Positions 22,501-34,497 of a DNA stretch of 64,000 bases are shown here, piece by piece; the first letter of the stretch is position 1, and every line of letters starts with the position of its first letter. The DNA lies in contig NC_088306.1 of NCBI RefSeq assembly GCF_032854445.1, positions 29,733,764 through 29,797,763 on the forward strand, in the 5' to 3' direction. The position numbers were made by a program, and so were the translations under genes. This DNA is from Liolophura sinensis (lineage: Eukaryota > Mollusca > Polyplacophora > Chitonida > Chitonidae). The notes beneath the pieces were generated by a model that was given only the letters and a program-made list of their open reading frames with translations, ran no database searches and was not told where the DNA came from.

Positions 22501-23999
22501 TTATTTTTCAGAACAGAGCTTTATATTGAAGCCATTTTTTGGCTTGAAATTCATGTAAGGCGAAATCAAACCTGAAAGCTGCATTTGCATGTTATCAAGT
22601 AGACTCAAGTTGTAATTTAGAAGAAACTTGACCTTCTGAATCACAATTTCACATGAACAGTATCCCAGTTATTTGGCTGGAATATAGGCCTAAATGCAAG
22701 GTTATTTAACACTCGTGAAAGAGTAAATCTGCCGCTAGTTTGGAATACGGCAGATTGTGTGAAGCTCATCGTTGTTTTGCCATATCAGATCTGAATAAAA
22801 GTACAACAGCTATTGAGGAATTCGTTAACAGGTTAGAGAACCATTGTATGATCTCTGGTGAAAACTTCATCTCGCGGCTACAGCCCGTGTGTTAAGCATG
22901 CCTACCTTTCAGCGTTTAGTCATGTCATTGTGATGAGCAAATCATTTCTTCGGTACAGCCCTTCTATCATCAGCTGCGTGTTAGTCTAGGTTTTTGGACC
23001 CGATCTTCACATATATGTACGTCGGTATCATGCTGTAGCAGGGGAGAGAACTAGGGGCCTTGTACTGGACTTCCTACGTGTTTTTAATTGGACATTCTGA
23101 TTGGTGCAGATTAGTGTGACGCGAGAACCAATATTGATTGCGCGCAATGTGTTCCATGTAGTAAAGTCCGCCCATCTCGATTATCAATGACGTTCATCAG
23201 TTCACCACGTGATCAGTCAGTCACTTGCATAATCAGTGAATTAATACTCGGCTTAAAGATTGTATTGTTTTCCTCGTGGTTGGAGCATAGTATACTCTTT
23301 GTTCTGCATTTTTCGTGGCGTACAGTGTGTTATGTGGACAACCAGTTCTGTGCATATGTTTACTTATTTGAAACATCACACATAGAGCGAAGGAATGTCT
23401 GCACGGCGTGGTTTCTAACACGTGCAATATGGAAATAAAAACTTAAACCTGCTGACGGCAGATTTGTATATAACTAAAGTGACTGTCGTGTTGGTTTGTT
23501 CGTCAATTTGGTTTGTTCATCATACATTGTAGCTTTTCTGGCGGTATGGATTAGGTTTGACGGAACAAGTAAAATATTACTTCATATGAAGTGACATACA
23601 CTGTGTAATGGGCAACTCTCGCTGTTCATGGGGGACTGGTGACAATAGATCGATGGCCCTCGTCGGGTCATTTGTGCAGACTTACTTGTGTGGAAGACCA
23701 CCTGTCATACACGAATATGACGTTTTAAGTCTGTAAGGTGCACGCAGGAAAGTTCGTCAGTTTGCTAAAAGTGGGTCCGCACGCACCTTGGTTACCGGGT
23801 TTCCTCACCCATTAAACTGACCGCTATAGCACAAGTGGAAAATTATGGACTATTGCGTTAAACAATCAAATAAGTAAATTAATAAATAAATATGTGATGG
23901 CTTAATGCATGTCAGAGTCTTCATAGGAGGCCATCTTCATCGCTTGGTTTTCGGCATACGTTATTGACTGACCTATAATTTGGTCCCAAAATGTGCATT
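19027..23999. other. Intergenic or extended 3' region without recognised gene
   Basis: About 5 kb of AT-rich sequence. It contains (TA)n at 19509-19555, a 16-base G run at 21237-21252, and poly-T rich parts near 22220-22260. Open frames of 60-120 codons here show no domain, splice signals or codon bias that I can recognise. Confidence 0.5.
19509..19555. repeat. (TA)n microsatellite
   Basis: About 23 TA dinucleotides downstream of the GTPase gene. Confidence 0.97.
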
Positions 24000-25410
24000 T
24001 TCCTCGGCAGATAAATATTATGAAATATTACATTTAGTGCCGACACTGCAATGTTTACAGGAAAATATCTTTTTAAGATCGATAGAACTTTCAGAATCAG
24101 ACAAATTTGCAACTTTTGATATGCGCGAAAACGCCAGTCATTCACCGAACCCGTGTACATTTATATCTAATATTGGCTAGCTTGCTGTTTCTGGATTGGA
24201 CCTTGCGTTCTAGTATAATTACAGCGACGTTAAATCTGGCCTGCTGCAAGAACTGTCTCAAAATGAGGTAAATAATGCTACTAGCCACGAAAAGGAAAAC
24301 AAGCAAACTTAGATAAGTTCGTAGTAATTTGGGAATAAAGACGGGTTTAGAGCAACCCGCTATCATCTTGGACGAAATTTCAAATTTTGAGCCAACCTTT
24401 GTATCTGAGAGAAAGATTTTCCCTTTACATTTTAGGCAAATAAAATGGAAAAAGTGAACTAACAATAATTGTCCTAAATCTGTTGCGCTTGAGTGTCTGA
24501 ATGAAGCAGTTATTCAAACTGCTGACGTAGTTATAGTGATGGCTCCGTGAAATGTCATGCCAAAGACATTTCCCAGGCATAATGGGCTTTGTACACTACA
24601 ACATAACTTGCGTCTTTACATCGTCATTAATAAATGTTGACTGCTTGTCTTTACATGATTCTGCCTTAATTTCTTAGTTTATATACACTCTTAGTTCTCA
24701 AGTGGTTTATGTTGAACTTTGATTTGAACATAGGCCTTGTGATTACTGGCCCCGGGAGTTCATTTTGGTTGACACGTCGATACGTGGATGCCTTGCCCAT
24801 CGCATTGCAAGCATCGTCCTCGTCGCATCCAACCGAACGTTGATCATTCACTCGTTGCTGGGTAACAAAAAGCATAAAAAAACCTAACAAACATCGTCAC
24901 AAAGGCAATACAAAAGACATCAACGTGAAGAGTAAAACAGGAGCAGCGACGACATTGTGCAAAACCCAAATTTAAAAGCATTTCCTTCTTTGATATGAAA
25001 ATATTTCCTTCATGGCATGGGTATGTCATGGACAGATGAATGAGAGTCAAGATGGCCGATGGTAGCCGTCTTCGATCACGGAACCCATCAAAACCCAATT
25101 GCAACCAACGTCTCAACAATGGCAAGGTTTTGTCCAAATTTGTGAACGATGGCTTGAATTATTTTTCAGACATCGCATTAACATTTCAGATAGAACTAAC
25201 GGGAAAACAGAGAGACGGAATAGCGACAACATCTACAAGTCTCCCCTGCATTTTCGTGGCGGGGGACAAATATAGGCTTATTAATAAGCCGAGTTTCTTT
25301 TAAGAACGTCTTTTTTTACTTCACGCTTAGAGTTACCGATGACCAGTTTCCTGTGTCGTAGTAATTCATACAGGGGATGTGAATGTTTTAACTAAAAATA
25401 CAAAGCAAAA
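24000..25410. other. Intergenic stretch, possible short ORFs only
   Basis: No confirmed gene. The minus strand has a short frame (24142-24465) with one hydrophobic segment; the plus strand has an 87-codon frame (25040-25303). Neither resembles a family I know. Confidence 0.4.
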
Positions 25411-25421
25411 CGATCCATTGA

Positions 25422-25775
25422 GTGCTTGGGGTTTAACGTCGTACTCAATAATTTTTCAGTCATATGACGACGAAGGAATCATTAGGGTGCATGTACGTGT
25501 AATGTGCCTCCTTGTTGCAGGACGGATTTCTACCGCTGTTTTATTTAATGCTGCTTCACTGAGACGACTTACCGAAGGCAAGTAAGCCGTCCCGCCCGAG
25601 CCATTATACTGATACGGGCCAACCAGTCGTTGCACTATCCCCTTCATGTTGAACGCCAAGCGAGGAAGTTACAACTTCTTCTTTTAAAGTCTTAGGTGTG
25701 ACTCGATCAAGGATTGATCCTGGATCTACCAGTCCCGAAGCGGACGCTCTACCAACTGTGCTATCCGGGCCGGAC
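25422..25775 (-). mobile_element. SINE family A, complete, with 11-bp target duplication
   Basis: Read on the minus strand, a tRNA-like head (GGATAGCACAGTTGGTAGAG as A-box region, GGATCAATCC as B-box region) is followed by the same body as the copy at 7400-7772. The flanks 25411-25421 and 25776-25786 are both CGATCCATTGA, a perfect target-site duplication, so this copy is intact and fairly young. It lies downstream of the homeobox gene in the same orientation. Confidence 0.92.
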
Positions 25776-26312
25776 CGATCCATTGATGACTAAGAACCGG
25801 AACTCCTTGCATGGGGCAACGTTTCCGGGTGTTCTCAGTCATCCAATTTAGAATCCTAAAAACCAATGTGTGAATAAATGTAAATAAAACTAATGAGTTG
25901 AATAAATAATCATAAATTTTAATAGTTGAGTAAGACAAACATTTATATACAAATTTACATGACAAGCACAAATTCTTACAATAAATATCAGCGCCTGTGA
26001 ATCCTACCAAAGATGAAGCTATTATTCTGGACGATATAAACTTTCACACAACTTGGTAAAATCTCATTTTCACATAAATATATAAATACCACAGATACAT
26101 CCTTACAGACGTACGCATGACTACTGAATGATGAAGGGGATTTAGCACTCGTATCATTACTGTTTCCATATATGCATACTGTGAATTGCTTCTTGACAAA
26201 CCGGACGTATCCTCCTGGGCCGTCAGTCGGGAGTTGGATCCGGATCAAACTGCCATTTCTTGGGAAACTTAAATATTCTGGACATGAGAGTTGATTCCCC
26301 GTCTTACGACTG

Positions 26313-26504
26313 TCACCACATGTTGTACATAGGCCTGTTATACAATGGAACAGGACGATCTTGTGCAGCAGGGTACATGGACGGGTATGAGTGAGGGAGA
26401 CCGTACAGAGGTGTGGGTTGCGCAGGACGAGGGGCTGGAACTTCCGTTTTCACATTGGCTGCGTTCTTCTTCCTCCATCGGGCGCGTTTGTTCTGGAACC
26501 ATAC
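26313..26504 (-). CDS. Homeobox gene coding exon 4 with stop
   Basis: Starts VWFQNKRARWRKK (homeodomain residue 47 onward) after acceptor CTTTCTTTAG. Continues with a Pro/Tyr-rich tail and stops at 26313-26315. Encodes 63 residues. Confidence 0.93.
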   Translation of the reverse strand, partial: VWFQNKRARWRKKNAANVKTEVPAPRPAQPTPLYGLPHSYPSMYPAAQDRPVPLYNRPMYNMW

Positions 26505-28789
26505 CTAAAGAAAGCAAAATCCAGTGTGAAATTAAGAAATGCTCTCCGTGACTAAGTGTATATAATTTTTTTCGAGAAATGATTGGATAATTCTTCTGAT
26601 AAAGTACCGTGGACTTACCTTAATTTTTTGCTCAGCGATGTCCAACTTCTTTGACAGCTCTTCTAGTTCGTCCCAATCCGGGTAAGGCGATTCCACGAAG
26701 AACGCCTCTAGGGTTTGCAGTTGAGCAGGGGTGTATTTCATCCGTGGCTTCTTTGTCGGTGCGGGTTCCGGGGCCTGGATGCGATCCTCTAGGGCAGGAA
26801 TAGATCTTGTTGCACTGGACATAGAAAGTGCTTGGTAAGGTGTTCTGGTGTTTTGTGGTGCCATACAAGGCGCAGCGACTGGCATTATCTCCTTGAATGT
26901 CGCTCCTGTAAGCGAATTGTCCGGGTACGATGCCGCGACGGTTGCTTCCTCTGGGTAAGAAGCATGCGCACTTCTACCTGGTGAGGGTGCAGTGGTGTAG
27001 GTTCTTGGTGGGTATGGTGCCTGGCCGTGTAGAGGTTCCGGATAGGAACTAGAACTCTGTTCGTGGTAGGATGCAGAAGTGTGCGGTACTTGGAGATACG
27101 ACTTCGCTACTGGGGATGGTCTGTTACACGCAGTGTGGTTTTGCGTTCTTTCCAAATACGCTGTTGTGGCATGAAGTCTCTCTAGGGAAGCCACGTTGAC
27201 ACTGACAGGCCCACGGCAGGAGGAAACTGTTGAAGCATGCTTTGTGGCCATTTTAGATGACACCATTGATGGTGTTTGAGATGGGAAGGGAGACGCTGAT
27301 CCTGTGAACGTCCCTTGAGGCGATGACGGCTTTCGAAAGGGGGCCATAGTTGGAGAAGATTCCGCAAAAGAGGCAAAACCGGGTGATGCACAGCTCGTGT
27401 TGCCAAGTGGAAATGACGTCACTGGCGGATAGGTGGGGCTGTCCGCGCTGGCGTCACATGACTGGTATCCACTGCTGTATCCAGCTGACGATGACGAACA
27501 TGGGCCTGGATCCGTCTTCTGTATGACGTCAGAAGTCGCGGGAGAATTTGTTGAAGCGCTGAAAGGGGAGTAACTCTCCACGTCCAGGATATCATCTGAA
27601 AAAAAAGAAGTGACACTTTAAAATACTGGCAAGTAATTTGAACAAATCACTGTAGTAGTTCTACGTTACAATAAGAGGAATTAAATGAGAATGTACATCT
27701 GCGTTATCACTGAGAAGCAAGCTTCTGCATTTTGTTTAAATCTGAAAGCTGTGTAATAAAATTCAAAAAAGTTTTAATAATTTAATTCATTATAAATTAG
27801 TTATAATATTTTAAATAATGGCTTTGATTGTGATAAATGGATTTAAAAGTATAGTTACACAAAGAAAATATTACATTTAAACACGTACCATTATTTGAAC
27901 TCTCTGGGGTAGATTTCTGTTCCACTGAAGGAAATTCTTGGGCTGTTCGTTGACAGTTTGTCTGGTACATAGATTGTGACTCGTACTGAAATGGATTCAG
28001 GGAAAGGTCCGAGACAGGAGGCTGGCTGTGATGCTGGTTTGACTGATACTCGGCATTTTCACTTCGTCCAGTTCCGTAATATCCCGGTGGCACGTGACAG
28101 GGCTCCGAAGATTGACCAGGTGCCTTCTGGTGAGCAGATGCCCATGTCACGGGCCAGGCGGATGATGGATAAGCTTGATGCATGTTGTAGTTGGAAGACA
28201 TGCTTTGATAATGGCTGGCCGAGGCCACGCCCATCCGGTTTTCTTGCCCTATTGTACTGGCTTGTCCGGATGACGTCATCAAGGATTCAATGCTGTGGAA
28301 GGCGGACATTGATTTTGGTGCTCCGTAAGAAATAGTATGGGATGGCTTTAATAAAGAGAAAAACATAAAAAAAATCATAAATTCCGCAGTACTAATTTAC
28401 ATTTTTTTATCTCATCAGTAACTAAAAACAAAAAAAAAAAAAAATAAATAAATCACTTAAACCAAAATTTAAATCATGAGAAATACCAAATAATATTGCG
28501 GATTTAATCATTCATTACAGACGCTCGAACATTTTTATTGCAGAAATTTCTGCAGATTGTTTTTATGAAATACAGGTATAAATGTCGTTTTGGTACGTAC
28601 GAAATCTTAACGTCCACAAAAACATGCTTAAATTTTTTTTAAATTGATATTTATCATTTTTAAAGCTTTGATTGCTAAATATGACTTTTAGACTGAAAAC
28701 ACATTAGTTGAGAAAGTAAGAATGTAAATGGTACTTACAGTGGAATTATTCATAGCCATGTCTTCAGTTTTCATCTGATGAACTTCCAT
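26313..28789 (-). CDS. Divergent PRD-class homeobox transcription factor, whole gene
   Basis: Four coding exons (28789-28739, 28345-27889, 27595-26619, 26504-26313) join in frame into 558 residues. Residues 1-449 are low-complexity, rich in Ser, Pro, Tyr, Gln and Thr. The homeodomain is near residues 450-509, with L16, F20, W48, F49, Q50, N51 and R53 in the expected places and WFQNKRARWRKK as recognition helix. The YPD at homeodomain positions 25-27 and the helix 3 favour the PRD class. No paired domain is visible. A Tyr/Pro-rich tail ends in YNMW. Homeodomain proteins bind DNA in the nucleus; with Q50 the usual targets are TAAT-type sites. An in-frame TAG at 28796-28798 fixes the start. The last intron lies between homeodomain residues 46 and 47. 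I cannot assign it to a named family; it may be a lineage-specific PRD-like gene. Confidence 0.93.
26619..27595 (-). CDS. Homeobox gene coding exon 3
   Basis: 977 bases. The first two bases complete an Asp codon, then DILDVESYSPF, a long Ser/Pro/Tyr-rich region, and homeodomain residues up to position 46 (ending EQKIK). Acceptor CTTTTTTTTCAG, donor GTAAGT. Translation past the donor reads non-homologous sequence, which confirms the splice. Confidence 0.93.
27889..28345 (-). CDS. Homeobox gene coding exon 2
   Basis: 457 bases beginning PSHTISYGAP after acceptor TTATTAAAG and ending in phase 1 before GTACGT. Tyr/Ser/Gln-rich with no folded domain; probably transactivation or linker sequence. 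Confidence 0.88.
28739..28789 (-). CDS. Homeobox gene coding exon 1 with start
   Basis: 17 codons, MEVHQMKTEDMAMNNST, then donor GTAAGT. It ends in phase 0, matching exon 2. An in-frame stop lies 9 bases upstream, and no other ATG lies between the predicted transcript start and this one. Confidence 0.85.
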
Positions 28790-28835
28790 GAGTGGCTAAC
28801 TCTGGTTGACTTGTTCAGGACCGGAGTGAAAGTCG

Positions 28836-28870
28836 AACTGAAGCAATAACGAAATGGCTGAGATTTTATA
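28836..28870 (-). promoter_or_regulatory. Core promoter of the homeobox gene: TATA box plus initiator
   Basis: Minus-strand TATAAAA at 28870-28864 and TCAGTT at 28841-28836. The A of the initiator (28839) lies 31 bases from the first T of the TATA box, the canonical spacing. This predicts a 50-base 5' UTR before the ATG at 28789. Confidence 0.7.
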
Positions 28871-29007
28871 ATAGGAATCCAGCTGTCAGTTCCACAGAGT
28901 TAATCTTGTCCGCGACATTGAGAACCTATGCTGACATATTAATGTTCTGAATTAGATTAGTACACTAGAAACAATAGAACTTGTAAAGGAAAAGCGGGAG
29001 CGGCAAG

Positions 29008-29015
29008 TCACGTGA
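29008..29015. promoter_or_regulatory. Palindromic E-box upstream of the homeobox gene
   Basis: TCACGTGA about 170 bases upstream of the predicted transcript start. CACGTG is bound by bHLH factors of the USF/Myc type. One 8-mer may occur by chance. Confidence 0.3.
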
Positions 29016-30127
29016 TTACTCGTACGAGACCCCCGTGTGGGAGACGCCCGTAGCTGTTTTGGCCATGTACACCCGCTGTGCGGTGTTCACTACTTACCTG
29101 CATATCTGCCTAGCTCTAAAATGATACATGAAATAATCAATGAGATTATATGTATTAAATAAATTGCTGAGAAATAATTTGAAGTTCGACTATAGTGATT
29201 GGACTTTTAGTGGTATATTTATATAAATGTTAATGTTGGCAAGATATTTAGCGGTATAAGAAAATCATTGGTGGTTGTTTCTTGGCACTTTGTGTTAGTG
29301 TCGTAAAACTGTAAATTAAAACATTTTAGTCACACATCTGTTGTGAACGTGTAAGGCAATAGATAAACCGTATATAACAACAGATAGGCCTATAAGCCAT
29401 ATCTCTTTTGTGCTCATGTATCATATACATTTTGAACTTTATGATACAATAGTTTTTGCTTTAAATGAATAATTATACATCTATACTTATTCAAAATCTT
29501 CTTTGCTTAGAGATATATTCGGTATTTTTTATTCTTAGTGGATGGTTATTGATCTGACAATAAATTAATCGCCGGAAATTAAAAAAAATTATGGTACCAC
29601 CGACACAAAAACGTATTCCCTTATTTGTCTGACACTTGGTATTTTTTGTGTAGTTATGTATTGCTACTCAATATTAACAATTTACATGGACCATCATGTG
29701 AACTATTTTTTAATGTTCCTTTGGGATTGTGCACTGGAACTGCATGGAAACAACAAGAGATTAAGGATTACTTTCCGAAAATCACGAGAGGGCCAGGATT
29801 AACGGTAGTCACTGTCACGTCATTCAATCAAGGGCATGTTTTTTCTGAATCCCAAACCTCTGCGCAATAATAATTAGGTACTAAAATATACTAGCATTAT
29901 ATTCATTAATGAATGTATTTTTTGTAAACTCGAAAATATCAGACTCATGTACATATGTAAATAGAAAAACAACACATTGTAAAAAAAAAAAGTAACATTA
30001 CATATTACATTATTTGTGGCAACGACATATATAGACGAATTGCAATAGGTTGTGTTTTGTTTCATGTAATTTATGACATTCAAACTTTAGAACTCTATAA
30101 AATTGATGACTTTTAACGTAAAAAGCT
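29016..30127. other. Intergenic stretch upstream of the homeobox gene
   Basis: About 1.1 kb of AT-rich sequence. No gene, SINE or array recognised. Confidence 0.55.
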
Positions 30128-30836
30128 ATTAAACAAACCATAGTGATATGATCCCTCAGGATGATCAGATATTAAACAAACCATAGTGATATGATCCCTC
30201 AGGATGATCAGATATTAAACAAACCATAGTGATATGATCCCTCAGGATGACCAGGTATTAAACAAACCATAGTGGTATGATCCCTCAGGATGATCAGATA
30301 TTAAAACAAACCATAGTGATATGATCCCTCAGGATGATCAGATATTAAACAAACCATAGTGATATGATTCCCTCAGGATGATCAGATATTAAACAAACCA
30401 TAGTGATATGATCCCTCAGGATGATCAGATATTAAACAAACCATAGTGATATCATCCCTCAGGATAACCAGATATGAAACAAACCATAGTGATATGATCC
30501 CTCAGGATGATCAGATATTAAACAACCATAGTGATATGATCCCTCAGGATGATCAGATATTAAACAAACCATAGTGATATTGATCCCTCAGGATGACCAG
30601 ATATTAAACAAACCATAGTGATATGATCCCTCAGGATGATCTGGTATATAACAAACCATAGTGATATGATCCCTCAGGATGATCAGATATTTAGTGATAT
30701 GATCCCTCAGGATGATCAGATATTAAACAAACCATAGTGATATGATCCCTCAGGATGATCAGATATTAAACAAACCATAGTGATATCATCCCTAAGGATG
30801 ATCAGATATTAAACAAACCATAGTGATATGTTGTGA
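30128..30836. repeat. 43-bp minisatellite, about 17 copies
   Basis: Units of ATTAAACAAACCATAGTGAT, ATGATCCCTCAGGATGATCA and GAT. The inner TGATCCCTCAGGATGATCA is close to palindromic. Intergenic. Confidence 0.95.
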
Positions 30837-31419
30837 TGTTAATTGCAATGTATTAGACGACGCCACTTGTCTAGAATTACTCAAAATGCTGTGTTGTCAT
30901 CACATTTAGTATACAAGTACTTTAAAACAATGCCAAGGGATCAGGCATGGGGATCTTTAACCCAACAGCAGAATCCTGGTTTATGATTTAATCAGTTAAA
31001 TGTAAGGCAAATTTTGAATTACACCCAACCTGACTGACGTCCATGACAAGTATCCCACTTCATGATATTGCAGGTATGTAGGTGAAATGTAAAAAGTAAA
31101 CTATACAACAAATTGTAATGGTAACATATGTTTATGATTAGGGCATGTATAGAAAAATAAACGCAGTTATTTACAACAGGTAATTAAAATAATATCCATT
31201 TAAATTTACACATTCCGTTAAAGGGATAATCCATACGGGATTAAAGGGTTAGCGTGTGGGTGACATTGAGAACGATGATGTTGTGAACGGAAGTGAAATG
31301 AAACAATGACGTGAAACAATAGAACCATATTACAGGTATCGTCCTACCCAGTGGGTGGCTTTATCTTGATCACCATTAGAGATCACCTTAGGGGTCAGGA
31401 ATGTGAGACAAAGCAAAAC

Positions 31420-31990
31420 ATTTTGTGAACATAGTTCTGTTGCAGCTTAGTGTTTATCTCTGCTGGGTATGAAAAGATAAACTCTGCGGAAAGTTGGCGA
31501 AATAATAAAAACATTGTGTGAACATTGTTCTGTTACAGCTTAGTTTTTATCTCTGCTGGGTGTGAAAAAATAACTCTGCGAAAGTTGGCGAAATAATGAA
31601 AACATTATGTGAACACTGTTCTGTTACAGGTTAGTTTTTACCTCTGCTGGATGTGAAAAGATAAACTGTACAGAAGGTTGGCGAAATAATGAAAACACTG
31701 TGTGAACATTGTTCTATTACAGCTTAGTGTTTATCTCTGCTGGATGTGAAAGATAAACTCTGCGTAAGGTTAGCTAAAACTGTCAACATTGCGTGAACAT
31801 TGTTCTGTTACAGCTTAGTGTTTATCTCTGACAGAGATGATGAGACATACTCTGCGGAAGGTTGGCGAAACAATTGAAACATTGTGTGAACGCTGTTCTA
31901 ATGCAGCTTAGTGTTTCTCTCTGCTAGATGTGACAAGATAAACTCTGCCGAAGTTTTTATGAAAGAATGAAAAACACTGATCCATTACAG
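31420..31990. repeat. ~92-bp sub-repeat, about 6 diverged copies
   Basis: Units contain GTGAACATTGTTCTGTTACAG, CTTAGTGTTTATCTCTGCTGG and GTTGGCGAAATAATGAAAAC-type segments. Fewer copies occur in the two full 3-kb units (33410-33600, 36420-36530), so copy number changed after the large duplication. Confidence 0.85.
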
Positions 31991-34237
31991 CTTAACGTTA
32001 TCGCTCCCAGTTGCGCTGACATTGTGTGCATCATTTCCACGAGATCTCCCGGATTAAATCCCCAAAACATACACGTACCATGTGACATTGGCGAGTTCTG
32101 AGTTCGAGTACTATAAGACTTAAACGTTTCGCACCTTAGAATGGGGAGAATATTGTGTATCTTTTAGCCACATAATTACTTGTTCAGGTATTCAGAGCAT
32201 TAGGTAGACAGGAGTTCTGAAGAGACAAACTAAAGCTTCCATGCAGTTACTGTACTTAAAGATGAGAAAATGGATGGCACAATATACATGGGTGCGAGGA
32301 AGGTGAATACAAAAGTCCGACTATTACAGTTGAAAGAGGTGGCCAGGAAGCAGCACCATAAGTGTGCAGTGGTTTAACCTGGTCACTGTGATTTCCTGTA
32401 CACAGTAAACCTGCTTTCAAATCTGACCTTGTGAATTATCCTTACTTGGATAACCACTGAACAACATTTAAGGACATTTCCTGTGCTCCAAATCATGAAC
32501 ATGTTTAGCAGCATCTCTATGTATCTAACCTTTCTAGATCTTTAGTTCAGTCCGTCCATTTATTTCAAGGTTGTTTCAGTCTTACTTAAAAATAAGTTAC
32601 ATCAACTAGCTCGAACTGACTGAGTAGCTACTTTGGAGCGTCTCAGCTGGCTTGAGCTAACTTCTGCGAGCTAAAAAAATGAAAGAATGATTATGGCTTA
32701 ACGCCACATCGGCAATTTTGCAGCCATATCGTGGCGAGCGAGCTTAAGGAAACCAAGTCTAAAATGATTTTTAATTGCATTAACTTGACAGGAGAGACTG
32801 GAATGAAAAAACAGTGCGTGAATTTTCAGAAAAAAGGAGATATCGCAAAAATGCGAGCTTGGTGATATTTCCCTCAGAGGTTCGTACTCGAATACTATGT
32901 ATAACTGCCACTGGCAGTTGCTGATACAGGCGTTGCTCTTATTTGAAGAAATCGCCGGAATATATCTTCGCTTCTCTTGCGACTATACGATGCATAGTAA
33001 AGCGATAATTAATCGGAGTTCCATAGTCTGACGTCCATGACAAGTATCCCACTTTTATGATATTGCAGGTATGTAGGTGAAATGTAAAAAGTAAACTACA
33101 CAACAAATTGTAATGGTAACATATGTTTATGATTAGAACATGTATAGAACAATAAACCCAGTTAGTTATAACAGGTAATTAATATAACATCCATTTAAAT
33201 TTACACATTCCGTTCAAGGGATAATCCATACGGGATTAAAGGGTTAGAGTCTGGGTGACATTGAGAACGATGATGTTGTGAACGGAAGTGAATGAAACAA
33301 TGACGTGAAACAATAGAACCATATTACAGGTATCGTCCTACCAGTGGGTGGCTTTATCTTGATCGCCATTAGAGATCACCTTAGGGGTCAGGTATGTGAG
33401 ACAACGCAAACGTTTTGTGAACATTGTTCTGTTGCAGCCTAGTGTTTATCTCTGCTGGATGTGAAAAGATAAGCTCTGCAGAAGGTTTGCAAAATGATGA
33501 AAACATTGTGTGAACACTGTTCTAATACAGTTTAGTGTTTATCTCTGCTGGATGTGAGAAGATATACGCAACCGAAATTTTTTTTTGAAAGAATAAAAAC
33601 ATTGAACTATTACAGCTTAACGTTATCGCTTCCAACTGTGCCCACGTTGTAGCGCACGCAAAACAGTGTACTATTGTCACAACATTCTCCGTGACGGTGT
33701 CTTGCGAAACATAACATGCGAAATTCACGAAAATATTGGAGTGAAGATAGCTCCCCATATTTCAGGAAACACAATAATGTTGTTGTAAGATCAGTCATTT
33801 AGTGTCGATGTTACATCACTTCTACACGAATACAGTGAAATTTCCATCGACTGGAAGCTTTGGACTCAACTACAATAACCATTATGTATGACTAAAGTAT
33901 TCAAGGAGTTTGCCATCACAAAGGAAACACTTTATATTAATTTTAAAATTTAGGAATATCCGGTCTTAATATCTTAATTTACATAGGTGTATGACCTTTT
34001 TCTTTTTTATCCTTAAAACCTTTCGTCTAGCCTTACATTTTTGTTAAGTATTCTTTTTCCACTTATTTTTAGTTAAAAGTTAATGCAATTGTAAATTTCG
34101 ATAATAAATAGTCGATTTGATCAATTCGTGGCGTCTTAAGCCTCTTGATATAAACAGCAAAAATGTAACGGTTGTTATCTTTGGATTATTTCAGCGGAAA
34201 AATGTCACGAAGAGCACAAAAATGGAGAAGCCATTAG

Positions 34238-34497
34238 GGGGGTGAGATTAATCTACTGTTGATGGTAGATAATGATGTGACGAATAGGGCAATAGTTTTT
34301 AAGTTACCTTATACATTACATAACAGTCCTGAGGGGATTAAAGGATTAGCGCCTTGATGACATTGAGAAACATTAATCGACTGTTGATGGTAGATAATGA
34401 TGTGACGAATAGGGCAATAGTTTTTAAGTTGCCTTATACATTACATAACAGTCCTGAGGGGATTAAAGGATTAGCGCCTTGATGACATTGAGAAACA
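34238..34497. repeat. 130-bp direct duplication within unit 1
   Basis: ATTAATCTACTGTTGATGGT through CCTTGATGACATTGAGAAAC is present twice in succession here but only once in unit 2 (37386-37510). Confidence 0.9.

Noticed and set aside
25040-25303. 87-codon plus-strand frame starting MRVKMADGSRLRSRN
   Set aside because: No family recognised, no splice or promoter signal, and length within chance expectation.
27976-28335. 119-codon plus-strand frame opposite homeobox exon 2
   Set aside because: Shadow of a real exon on the other strand; the splice signals and in-frame joins support only the minus strand.
33522-33798. Minus-strand frames conserved between 33.5 and 36.4 kb
   Set aside because: The conservation is explained by the recent DNA duplication. 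The frames differ by indels and match no known protein.
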